64,000 nt of DNA from CAVWSM01 sp963799425 (GTDB taxonomy: Bacteria > Actinomycetota > Actinomycetes > Jiangellales > Jiangellaceae), in the NCBI GenBank assembly GCA_963799425.1, contig CAWCXA010000018.1, positions 3,297 to 67,296 on the forward strand, written 5' to 3'. Positions 44,278 through 52,640 of the stretch are shown here, piece by piece. The notes under the pieces were generated by a model. That model searched no databases. It saw only the letters and a program-made list of their open reading frames with translations, and was not told the origin of the DNA. The translations under genes and the position numbers were made by a program. Position 1 is the first letter of the stretch; every line of letters starts with the position of its first letter.

Positions 44278-46122
44278 TCACGCTGACGGAAATCGCGTCT
44301 GCGCCTTCGCCCAGTACTCGGCACTGTTCATCAGAGCGATGGGTACCGTAAGGTCGCCCGATCCCGCGAGCTGCGGCGAGTACGCCGCCTGCCCCGTCGT
44401 ATCCGGTTGTCGTTGCAGGTACGTCTGGTAGATGCTCGTAAGCCTTCGGTTTCGAGCCTCAGGGGAAGTCGCGATGGACAGGACCATGGAATTGCGGCTG
44501 GTCGTGGCCGCCGCCGCCGTCCACGTGGCCAGACCGGTCGGGTCGATCCCGCGGCCGAGCAAACCGCGGTAGACGCCGTCCAGCCACGCGGCGAAGCTCC
44601 CGTTGCCCAGACGCGACAACGACTCGGCGGAGCCGTAGACACCGGCAGCGACGTGTGGCCACCCGGCCCCCCGGAGGATGAAATCCACCCAGCCGGTGAG
44701 ACCGGCAGGATCGGCAGGACGCAGCACGGCGGCGCGATACATCGTGTCGACAACTGAGCGCAAGTGCTCCTGTGAATACACCAATGCCTCGGCAACTTGC
44801 TGACGTGGCATTCCCGTGGCCATCGCGAAGGCCCAACTGCTGAGACCCCCTGCATCTGGGTTTCGTCCTAAGGTGTCGACGTACACCGCGGTCACGAATG
44901 ATCGAGCCGCCGCCTCCGAAACCATTCCGACGGCGAACCAGGTGCTCTTGAGGCCCAACCGGGTGCGCACTTGGTCGCCCGTGAGAGTCACAGCGCCGGA
45001 GGACGTGTTGATCACGACTTGGATGGCTCGGCCACCGAAGTCGCCCAGCCCGTTGCGTTGGATTACCCGCATGTCTCGGACGGCCGCAGTGCCCAATCTC
45101 GGGCCCAGGTCCGCGACACGGATCTCGGTCCGCCAGTTGTGCGACGGGTTGGCCGTGGCGTCATCACCGAGGTCCTGTACGGCCGGGAACGCACCGCCCG
45201 CTGACCAGCCACCGGTGGACGCGCTGAACTCGGTGAGGGCGACTGCGCCCGATCCCGCGCGACGAACTTGTCCCGATGTCTCTGCCACGGCCTGATCGGT
45301 GCGTGCGTCCTCGAGCGACGTGGTCGCCCCAGTCGACGGGTTCTGCGAGAAGGCACCCTCATACACCTGGCAAGCCGTCGTGTCGCAGGTCTTGGCCCAT
45401 GACGAGCGGTTTGAGGCGAGCGCGTAGGACCGTGCGGCGACGGACTGTGCCCTGAGCGCGTCCATTCCGCGGCCGGACCCGGCCGACCCCCAACTTGCCG
45501 GCACCTCCCGAGGGACGACACCCCGCAGATAGTCGTTCAGCAATACCCGGTTGACCGTGGCCTGGGCACCACCTCCATCGACAACCACGAAGTGCCCGCG
45601 ATAGCCGGTGTTCTTACCTGGCTGGCAGAGCCGAATGAGAGCGCCAGAAGTCGCGATCGTTGCTCCGCTGGGCACGGAGGAACGCCACAGTGTCCACGGA
45701 CCTCCGCAACTGTCTGCCGCGAAGACGTTGAAGGAGTTTGCCGCCGTACGGTGGACGAGGACTGCGGCGCGGCCGACGGCCGCACCATTGACGGACAACG
45801 AGGGTCCCGTCGCAATCGTGTCGATGCCGTTCTGAGACATGAGCTGGACTGTGATGGCAGGGTTCCCGGCGTCGGCAGCGAGCCGGGTCCCGCCGTAGAA
45901 GTGGTCGAGGATCTGTCGGTACGTCCAAGCGTGATCCACCGCATACCCAAATGCGCCCCACTGGCCCATGCCGCGTCCGTGGCCGAAGCCGTGACCGGTG
46001 AACGTGGCCATCGGATCGGCGGCTCTGGCAGGCGGGGCGGAGGCGAGGACAAATGTAGATGCAAGCGACGCCACGCCCAAGGCGATGAGGAGCATCCTTC
46101 GGATCAATTGAGTGGCTCTCAT
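44278..46122 (-). CDS. Secreted SpoIID/LytB-domain protein with DUF4214-type repeats
   Basis: 614 residues from ATG 46122. A signal peptide (LIRRMLLIALGVASLASTF then ASAPPARA) is followed by the SpoIID domain: TGHGFGHGRGMGQWGAFGYA, VNRVLLNDYLRGVVPREVP, LRAQSVAARSYALASNRSSW. SpoIID domains are lytic transglycosylases that act on denuded glycan strands. Residues about 390-610 hold repeats of the DUF4214 type (FVTAVYVDTLGRNPDAGGLS, LDGVYRGLLGRGIDPTGLAT, LTSIYQTYLQRQPDTTGQAA). Found outside the membrane. The repeats are thought to bind or space extracellular structures; their ligand is unknown. Confidence 0.88.
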   Translation of the reverse strand: MRATQLIRRMLLIALGVASLASTFVLASAPPARAADPMATFTGHGFGHGRGMGQWGAFGYAVDHAWTYRQILDHFYGGTRLAADAGNPAITVQLMSQNGIDTIATGPSLSVNGAAVGRAAVLVHRTAANSFNVFAADSCGGPWTLWRSSVPSGATIATSGALIRLCQPGKNTGYRGHFVVVDGGGAQATVNRVLLNDYLRGVVPREVPASWGSAGSGRGMDALRAQSVAARSYALASNRSSWAKTCDTTACQVYEGAFSQNPSTGATTSLEDARTDQAVAETSGQVRRAGSGAVALTEFSASTGGWSAGGAFPAVQDLGDDATANPSHNWRTEIRVADLGPRLGTAAVRDMRVIQRNGLGDFGGRAIQVVINTSSGAVTLTGDQVRTRLGLKSTWFAVGMVSEAAARSFVTAVYVDTLGRNPDAGGLSSWAFAMATGMPRQQVAEALVYSQEHLRSVVDTMYRAAVLRPADPAGLTGWVDFILRGAGWPHVAAGVYGSAESLSRLGNGSFAAWLDGVYRGLLGRGIDPTGLATWTAAAATTSRNSMVLSIATSPEARNRRLTSIYQTYLQRQPDTTGQAAYSPQLAGSGDLTVPIALMNSAEYWAKAQTRFPSA

Positions 46123-46196
46123 CGCGCACCCCCGGCTCGAGACATCCATTCGAGCACGGGCGAGCACCGGCCGCGACACGTTCAGTTCAGAACGCG

Positions 46197-47090
46197 TCAA
46201 CTCACCAGTGTCGCGCGTACGTCAGGAAGAGCCCGCTCCAGTGAGGTGCGCCATCCGGGCGGCGGGCGCATATCCGCCGCGCGCCACGCGTCGTGCCCCA
46301 GCACCGAGTAGGCAGGCCGGGGGGCGGGGCGGGGAAATGCCGCGCTCGTGACAGGTCGAACCCTCTCAGGGTCGGCTCCAATCAGTTCGAAGATCGCGCG
46401 GGCGAACCCGTACCAGGTGGTCGATCCGGACGATGTCGCGTGATAGATCCCGGCGGGCGCGGCGACGTGGACCATGCGGATGATCTGCCGGGCCACGTCC
46501 GCCGTCCACGTGGGCTGACCCCACTGGTCGTCAACGACATCCAGGGTCGGTCTGTTCGACTCAAGGCCCAGGATGGTCTTCACGAAGTTGCTTCCACCGG
46601 CGCCGTAGAGCCAGGCGGTGCGGACGATCCATGATGCGCTGGGAAGGGTAGCCCGAACGGCCCACTCGCCGGCGGCCTTCGTACGTCCATAGGCCGACGC
46701 CGGCGCCAAGGGTTCGTCTTCTGCATACGGATTGGACGCCGAACCGTCAAAGACGTAGTCGGTGGAGATTTGTACGAGACGTGCCCCCGTGCTCGCGCAG
46801 GCGCGGGCGATGTTGGCCGCGGCGACTGTGTTGACGACAAAGGCTTCACCCTCATGGGTTTCTGCTTCGTCGACCGCTGTGAAGGCGGCGGCGTTGACGA
46901 CCACGTCCGCGCCGTGGGTGTGGAGAGCCGCGACAACCGCGGCAGGATCGGTGACATCGAGATCGCGACGGGCGAGCGCGACGACGTCTGCACCCGCGAG
47001 AATGGACTGGAACTCCAGCCCAAGCATCCCGCCAGCGCCGGTGATCAGCCACCTCGTCGGTGCGGTGCCGTTTGGCTTGGGAATACTCAT
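46197..47090 (-). CDS. rfbD: dTDP-4-dehydrorhamnose reductase
   Basis: NADPH-dependent last step to dTDP-L-rhamnose. ATG 47090 is chosen because it starts just before WLITGAGGMLGLEFQSIL, the Rossmann motif. Other features: ADVVVNAAAFTAVDEAETH, the STDYVFDGSASNPYAEDEPL segment, catalytic YGRTKAAGEWAVRA, and RTAWLYGAGGSNFVKTIL. Length 297 is normal. It diverges from rfbA across 85 bases, which should hold both promoters. Confidence 0.93.
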   Translation of the reverse strand: MSIPKPNGTAPTRWLITGAGGMLGLEFQSILAGADVVALARRDLDVTDPAAVVAALHTHGADVVVNAAAFTAVDEAETHEGEAFVVNTVAAANIARACASTGARLVQISTDYVFDGSASNPYAEDEPLAPASAYGRTKAAGEWAVRATLPSASWIVRTAWLYGAGGSNFVKTILGLESNRPTLDVVDDQWGQPTWTADVARQIIRMVHVAAPAGIYHATSSGSTTWYGFARAIFELIGADPERVRPVTSAAFPRPAPRPAYSVLGHDAWRAADMRPPPGWRTSLERALPDVRATLVS

Positions 47091-47175
47091 GGCTCCGGAG
47101 AGATCGGCGCGACGTCTGCCGCCGAAGCCTACCGACGGGGTTGTCCGCCTGATCGGCTGGCTAGGCTGCTGCGCC

Positions 47176-48042
47176 ATGCGCGGCATCATTCTCGCCGGCG
47201 GGTCGGGAACCCGGCTCTACCCGATCACTAAGGGCGTCAGCAAACAGCTAATGCCGGTTTTCGACAAGCCGATGATCTACTACCCGTTGTCCACGCTCAT
47301 GATGGCCGGGATCCGGGAGATCCTGATCATCACGACGCCCGAGGATCAGGCGCAGTTTCAGCGGCTGCTCGGTGACGGCGCCGACATAGGCATCTCGTTG
47401 TCGTATGCCGTTCAGGCGCGCCCGGAAGGACTGGCTCAGGCATTCCTCATCGGGGCCGACTTCATCGCCGACCAGAGCGTTGCCCTCATCCTGGGCGACA
47501 ACATCTTCTACGGGGCCGGTCTTGGCACGAACCTTCGCGCGAGCACAGATCTGCGCGGGGGTCGCATCTTCGCCTACCACGTCGCCAACCCGACTGCGTA
47601 CGGAGTCGTGGAGTTCGACGACGACGGACGGGTCATCTCGATCGAGGAGAAGCCGGAACAGCCCAAGAGCAGCTTTGCTGTCCCGGGGCTGTACTTCTAC
47701 GACAACGAGGTCGTCGCGATCGCACAAAGCATCAAGCCGAGTGCCCGCGGGGAGCTCGAGATCACCGCTGTGAACGACATCTACCTCAGACGCGGGCGAC
47801 TGCACGTGTCGGTGCTCGAGCGCGGCACCGCATGGCTGGACACGGGGACGTTCGACTCGCTTGTACAGGCCGCCGAGTTCGTGCGGGTGGTGGAGGAGAG
47901 GCAGGGCCTAAAGATCGGCTGCATCGAGGAGGTCGCATACCGCCAGGGCTTTATCGGCGCCAAGCAGCTCATTCACCTCGCCGAGCCCCTCCAGAGGAGC
48001 GGCTATGGGGAGTATCTGCTGCGGCTGCTCGACAGTCAGTGA
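47176..48042 (+). CDS. rfbA: Glucose-1-phosphate thymidylyltransferase
   Basis: Makes dTDP-glucose from dTTP and glucose-1-phosphate, the first step to dTDP-rhamnose. The 288 residues begin GIILAGGSGTRLYPITKGVS; further signatures are KQLMPVFDKPMIYYPLSTLM, LILGDNIFYGAGL, NPTAYGVVEFDDDGRVISIE, EKPEQPKSSFAVPGLYFY, and the AWLDTGTFDSL motif. Full length. Its partner rfbD is divergent, rfbC lies 13 kb away, and rfbB is not in this window. Confidence 0.95.
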   Translation: MRGIILAGGSGTRLYPITKGVSKQLMPVFDKPMIYYPLSTLMMAGIREILIITTPEDQAQFQRLLGDGADIGISLSYAVQARPEGLAQAFLIGADFIADQSVALILGDNIFYGAGLGTNLRASTDLRGGRIFAYHVANPTAYGVVEFDDDGRVISIEEKPEQPKSSFAVPGLYFYDNEVVAIAQSIKPSARGELEITAVNDIYLRRGRLHVSVLERGTAWLDTGTFDSLVQAAEFVRVVEERQGLKIGCIEEVAYRQGFIGAKQLIHLAEPLQRSGYGEYLLRLLDSQ

Positions 48043-48045
48043 TCG

Positions 48046-48492
48046 AGCGGTAACCGTTCCGTCGGCGTTCAGCGACGGCAGGGAAGGTTTGCGCGACGGC
48101 GCAACGGTCTTGTTTCTGCCACTACCCGGGCCGACGAGCTCTGACGCCATGCTCTGGCAAGGACTCGCGGAGCCGAGGTTCAAGCTCGTGCGTGGCTATT
48201 TTCTGGGGCCCTCCGAACCTGATGACGGCGGGGAGCCTCCATCGCCGCGGTTCGGGGGTCCTACGTCCCCGCTTACCGACACGCTTGAAGAAATAGCACG
48301 GACAGGATCCGCGCCAGCGTTGACGGACAGGTTGCGCGAGATGTTCCTGCGTGATCTTGATCGTCTGGAAGTCGACTCGATCGTGGTCAGCCCGCACCCG
48401 TACACCCAAACTTTTGTGGATTTCTCACTTCTCTGCTCGCCCGCACACCAGACGAGCAGAGCCAGGGCACCGCCGTGTGGACGCAACGTTGA
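48046..48492 (+). pseudogene. Remnant of the C-terminal domain of a membrane glycosyltransferase-like protein
   Basis: A reading frame after rfbA looks like the soluble tail of large actinobacterial membrane proteins: TVLFLPLPGPTSSDAMLWQG, EPRFKLVRGYFLGP, PLTDTLEEIARTG, DRLEVDSIVVSP. Near 48424 the frame shifts by one base (a missing C in TTTCTC), and another frame gives SLLARTPDEQSQGTAVWTQR with a stop at 48490-48492, a natural end. No membrane part precedes it, because rfbA occupies the upstream bases. I read it as a 3' fragment left by a deletion. A short intact gene from ATG 48005 is less likely. Confidence 0.55.
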
Positions 48493-48583
48493 GGTAACGC
48501 CGAACGGGATCTGGTGACGCTTCGGCCCTCCCAAACCGTGTGGTGGCTACCCATCTGGGCTGGCCTCATGGCAAGGTGCGGGC

Positions 48584-49555
48584 ATGACACTGAGGTCGAC
48601 GCTTGCCCGTTCGAAGACGCTGCGTGCCATCTACCACTCGCTGCCCCGGCGCGGCATCACGCCGGAACAGCGCGCGGACGTTCTATACGACGCGGTGACC
48701 TCGGACGCTCTGCCACACCGGGTAGTTGCGCAGCTGGCGTACCGCGAGCTGCTCGGTCGAGCACCTGCCCCGGAGGAGGAGGCGCACTGGGTGGCCAAGC
48801 TCGACTCCGGAGAGCTCACCGATGTCGAGCTCTTCCAGGCGTTCCACGCCGCCGACGAGTATGCACGGGGAGCGAGCTTCAGCAGCCGTCTGCTCGGGCA
48901 CTCGATCCACGTCGGGCGCCAGCAGTTCATCCGCTCGTTGCCTCGTGCGGGCCGGATCGTGGACCTCGGTGGCACTCACCTTGGCGACGAGAGTGGGGCT
49001 TTTGTCGCCATGGGCTATCCGTACGACTTCGACGAGCTCACCATCGTCGACCTGCCGTTCGAGGAGCGGCATGCGATCTATCGGAACGACCGGCATCCGG
49101 AAGTCGTCACTACCGCACGGGGTCGGGTGACCTATCGGTACCACTCGATGACGGATCTGACCTCGTTCGGCGACGCGAGTGTTGACCTCGTCTACTCAGG
49201 GCAGTCCTTCGAGCACGTGACCCCAGAGGACGGGGTGATGGTGCTCAAGGAGGTGTTCCGCATCCTGCGTCCCGGCGGTCATCTCGCACTCGATACTCCC
49301 AACGGCCGCGTGACACGGCTGCAGCAGGAAGAGTTCATCGACCCGGACCACAAGGTCGAGTACACGGTCGACGAGATGGTGAACCTGCTGACTGGCGCGG
49401 GTTTCGACATCGTCTCGATGACCGGCCTCAACCTCGCTGGTGGCTCGGTCAGGAAGGGTGAGTTCGACCTTGCGGAGGTTGCCGGCAACTCCGGCCAGTA
49501 CATAGAGGTCGCCGACTGCTACATCCAGTGCTTCGTTGCACGCCGTCCTACCTGA
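48584..49555 (+). CDS. SAM-dependent methyltransferase with N-terminal DUF4214-like segment
   Basis: 323 residues. Residues about 45-85 (RVVAQLAYRELLGRAPAPEE, LDSGELTDVELFQAFHAADE) match the DUF4214-type repeat seen in the two wall proteins nearby. The methyltransferase follows: motif I in AGRIVDLGGTHLGDESGAF, then DLVYSGQSFEHVTPEDGVMV and RILRPGGHLALDTPNGRVTR. No signal peptide, so it is cytoplasmic, unlike the secreted DUF4214 proteins. ATG 48584. Probably methylates a glycan or glycolipid intermediate; the repeat may help it dock on the polymer or on a partner. Confidence 0.8.
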   Translation: MTLRSTLARSKTLRAIYHSLPRRGITPEQRADVLYDAVTSDALPHRVVAQLAYRELLGRAPAPEEEAHWVAKLDSGELTDVELFQAFHAADEYARGASFSSRLLGHSIHVGRQQFIRSLPRAGRIVDLGGTHLGDESGAFVAMGYPYDFDELTIVDLPFEERHAIYRNDRHPEVVTTARGRVTYRYHSMTDLTSFGDASVDLVYSGQSFEHVTPEDGVMVLKEVFRILRPGGHLALDTPNGRVTRLQQEEFIDPDHKVEYTVDEMVNLLTGAGFDIVSMTGLNLAGGSVRKGEFDLAEVAGNSGQYIEVADCYIQCFVARRPT

Positions 49556-49562
49556 GCGGAAG

Positions 49563-51398
49563 TCAGAACCGCTGCAGGGCTCTGCTGATGTACTCAGGGC
49601 TGCCCGTGAGTTGATTGCGCAATGCTTCTTCACCGGTGCCGATGACGAGGCTCGCCCAGGATCTCTTGGCCGTTGCATCGGCTGGTCGGCCCATGTATTG
49701 GCGGTAGACGGTGTCGATGCGCCGCTGCGCCGACTCGGTCGAGTTCCAGATGCCATTGACAGCCGCACCGCGTCCCGACGATCTGACAACGGGCGCCCAG
49801 ACCGCGATCGCCCGGGCGTCCGCCGAGCGGCCGAGGACCTTCTGGTATAGCGCGCGCACGAATGCCTCCGGCGTGCCACCGGCCTTCCCGTAGTATTCGG
49901 CGCTTGCCAGTAGTCCTGGCGTCACTCGGGAGGGCAGGCTCCCTGCAGCGATGGCGCCCAGCCACCCGCTCATGCCCCCGGAGTCGACCCCGCGTCCGAG
50001 TGCGAACTGATAGGCCTTGGTGATCTCCCGGCGGCGGTACTCGGTTGTTGCTCCGATCGCGTTGACGAAACTCACTCGACTGCCACCGCTGACCAGGTAG
50101 GAGTACCAGCCACCGTAGCCCGCGGGTTCCACGCCACGGCCGAGCATGTCTACGTAGGCACCGCGCACGACGGCGTCACTCACGACCTGCGTTGCGACGC
50201 GGCTCTGGATCCCAGGAATCTGTCCATAGATCTGATTACCGGGGCACTCGGTGAATGCAGCGTCTCTGTGGCCGGAGACGGCCCGGAACGACACCACCTG
50301 CCCGGCGGGGTAACGCGAGTTGGCGCCTCCCCCGGAGGTGAGAGTGGCATTGGCTCCAGGGTGCTGGGAGTACATTCCGAGCTTCCACGCGAGGACGCTC
50401 TCCAACGCTCCGCGCGCCGCGGCTGGGAGCCCAGCAGATGTGTACGTACCAATCACGGAAACACCGAAGCTATTAGTGTTGAAACCACCGGTGTGGGCAC
50501 CAATGACAGCGTTGTGCGTTCCACCGAAGCGACCCTCGAAAACGCGCCCGAACTTGTCGATCAGGAAGTTGTAGCCGATGTCACACCAGCCACGTCCCTG
50601 GACGTGGAAGGCATAGATACTCCGCAGGATGCCCGGCACCTGCGCGGCCGTGTAGTTGTTGCTGTCGGCGGTGTGGTGGACGAACCCGACCTTGACCGTG
50701 CTGCTGTACGACGGCCCCTCGGGGCAGGCGCTCAGTCGGAGGTTCTCGTCCGCGCCCCACGACGCACGGGAGTGCATGCCGGGCGTTGGTGGGGCAGCGA
50801 CCGCCGAGCCCGCCGGGAACTGGCCGATGGTGGCGTCTGCGTCAGAGCTGCCCGGGTTCACGAGGACCGCTTCGACATTGGACAGCTGCTGACCATCCGT
50901 GGCGTCCATGGCCACTTGATAGGCGTCAGCTCCGGCTGTCAGCAGCGGCTCAGTTGCCTGCCGGCCGGCAGCTCGCTTCGCGTCTGCGCTGTTGTTATCC
51001 GGATATGTATCGGCCGGCTCGATTTCCTGCCACGACGTCCACTTGCCGCCCTCGCGGACTCGTACGCTGACCGATACGCCTGTCGTGGCGCCATCCCAGG
51101 TAATCCCGATCAGCTTGAAATCGTCCGCAGATGATTCCGGCGTGACGATGTCGGGTCTGTCCGGCAGGCCGGCGGCAGCCAACCCATCGGCCGACTGCGT
51201 AGCCATCGCGCGGTTCTGCGCGGCTGGGGCGTTCTGCAATGCCACGCGTTCGACGTGCGGTGCGACCGGATGGGGCGCCGGCGAGGCCGAGAACCAGGTC
51301 GGCGCCACGAGAACAAGCGCCGGGACAGTAACCGAAAGTGTCAAAACGGACAGTCGACGCACGACAGGACTCCCTCGGGCAGGTGCGGTCGCAGCCAT
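49563..51398 (-). CDS. Secreted PGRP-type N-acetylmuramoyl-L-alanine amidase with DUF4214-type repeats
   Basis: 611 residues. A signal sequence (LSVLTLSVTVPALVLVAP) follows the start; GTG 51365 is an alternative to ATG 51398. A linker domain of about 200 residues leads to the Zn amidase/PGRP domain: SRASWGADENLR, KVGFVHHTADSNNYTAAQ, RGWCDIGYNFLIDKFGRVFE, VSGHRDAAFTECPG. The two His and the Cys are the expected zinc ligands, so activity is likely. Residues about 420-611 are DUF4214-type repeats (GAYVDMLGRGVEPAGYGGW, TKAYQFALGRGVDSGGMSG, RALYQKVLGRSADARAIAV, DTVYRQYMGRPADATAKRS). Acts in the cell wall. Confidence 0.9.
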   Translation of the reverse strand: MAATAPARGSPVVRRLSVLTLSVTVPALVLVAPTWFSASPAPHPVAPHVERVALQNAPAAQNRAMATQSADGLAAAGLPDRPDIVTPESSADDFKLIGITWDGATTGVSVSVRVREGGKWTSWQEIEPADTYPDNNSADAKRAAGRQATEPLLTAGADAYQVAMDATDGQQLSNVEAVLVNPGSSDADATIGQFPAGSAVAAPPTPGMHSRASWGADENLRLSACPEGPSYSSTVKVGFVHHTADSNNYTAAQVPGILRSIYAFHVQGRGWCDIGYNFLIDKFGRVFEGRFGGTHNAVIGAHTGGFNTNSFGVSVIGTYTSAGLPAAARGALESVLAWKLGMYSQHPGANATLTSGGGANSRYPAGQVVSFRAVSGHRDAAFTECPGNQIYGQIPGIQSRVATQVVSDAVVRGAYVDMLGRGVEPAGYGGWYSYLVSGGSRVSFVNAIGATTEYRRREITKAYQFALGRGVDSGGMSGWLGAIAAGSLPSRVTPGLLASAEYYGKAGGTPEAFVRALYQKVLGRSADARAIAVWAPVVRSSGRGAAVNGIWNSTESAQRRIDTVYRQYMGRPADATAKRSWASLVIGTGEEALRNQLTGSPEYISRALQRF

Positions 51399-51482
51399 CT
51401 TGTTCCACTCTGACGCGGCGTCCGGGGATGCGCACTCTGAGTGGCGGGTCTGCGTCGTGGCGCATGCGTAAGATGCGGTGCC

Positions 51483-52640
51483 GTGCCTAGCGTCCTATTT
51501 GTCTCCCCTGTGGCGGAGGCTGGTGGCTCTGACCAGGCACTTCTCCGGTTGATCCGGTCCCTGCGCGCGAGTGGGTTCACGTGTGTGGTGGCGCTGCCGG
51601 GAGTCTCCCCGCTGCAGGATGAGTTCGCCGCCGCCGGTGCGATCGTCCGAGTCGTGCCGATGAGGCGAATCACCACCGGGGGCGGGCTCGGCTGGTGGGT
51701 GCGGTACGCGGCAGGGTGGCCACTGGCGGTCATGCGGTTGGTTCGCCTCGTTCGCAAGACCCGAGCCGACATCGTCTCGAGCAACTCCCTGCACACCTGG
51801 TACGGCTGGGCTGCGGCATGGCTTACGCGCCGCCCGCACATCTGGCATGCGCGCGAGATCGTCGTGCAATCGCGTGTTGCGCTGGGCCTGGAGCGGCGGC
51901 TCGTCCAGCGGTTTGCTGATCTCCTCGTTGCGTGTTCCCATGCGGCAGCGCGCCAGTTTTCGGATGTGCTGTCAGACGAGCGGGTCCTCGTCGTTCATGA
52001 GGATGTCGATCGCTCTGAGTACAGCCCGGCGAGGTCGGGGGGGTTCCGCCTGGCGTACGGGCTGGCTGACAACACGCCTCTGGTGGGCTTCGTCGGCCGC
52101 ATCGACACCTGGAAGGGGGTCGACGTGCTGTTGAACGCGTGGTCACGTGTCCGTGCGCGGCACCCCAGCGCGCAATTGGTCATCGTCGGCGGACCGGTCA
52201 AAGGCAAGGAGAGCTACGACAATCAGCTCCGCGAGCAGGCATCCAAACTCGCAGGAGTGACCTGGGTCGGTCGCGTGGTCGACGCTGCGGACGTCATGGC
52301 GGATCTGGATTTTCTCGTCGCTCCTTCGACGCTGCCCGAGCCGTACGGGCTCGTGCTCGTGGAGGCGCTCGCGAGCGGAACGCGCGTCGTCACGTCCGAC
52401 GCAGGCGGGGCGCCTGAGATCGTGGCCAGGGCCGTGCCTGGCGCTGGCCGGACCGTTGTCCCCGGTGACCCCGAGGCTCTCGCAGATGCCGTCAGCGACC
52501 AGATAGATGCACAACCGACTACGAGTGCGGCAATCAGGCGCTCAAGACCAGTGCTGGTCGACCCTTTCCCAACGGACTGGGCGGAGATCTACGGACGTGT
52601 GACGCCCGAGCGTCGCTCGGCGCCCACGGCATCGCGGTAG
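51483..52640 (+). CDS. GT4 glycosyltransferase
   Basis: 385 residues from GTG 51483, which starts the fold (PSVLFVSPVAEAGGSDQALL). Acceptor side contains SSNSLHTWYGWAAAWLTRRP and HIWHAREIVVQSRVAL; donor side GFVGRIDTWKGVDVLLNAW and the EX7E motif in EPYGLVLVEALASGTRVVTS. Cytoplasmic face, retaining mechanism expected. The 3' end overlaps the convergent GT4 at 52589 by 52 bases. Diverges from the amidase across 84 bases. Confidence 0.9.
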   Translation: MPSVLFVSPVAEAGGSDQALLRLIRSLRASGFTCVVALPGVSPLQDEFAAAGAIVRVVPMRRITTGGGLGWWVRYAAGWPLAVMRLVRLVRKTRADIVSSNSLHTWYGWAAAWLTRRPHIWHAREIVVQSRVALGLERRLVQRFADLLVACSHAAARQFSDVLSDERVLVVHEDVDRSEYSPARSGGFRLAYGLADNTPLVGFVGRIDTWKGVDVLLNAWSRVRARHPSAQLVIVGGPVKGKESYDNQLREQASKLAGVTWVGRVVDAADVMADLDFLVAPSTLPEPYGLVLVEALASGTRVVTSDAGGAPEIVARAVPGAGRTVVPGDPEALADAVSDQIDAQPTTSAAIRRSRPVLVDPFPTDWAEIYGRVTPERRSAPTASR

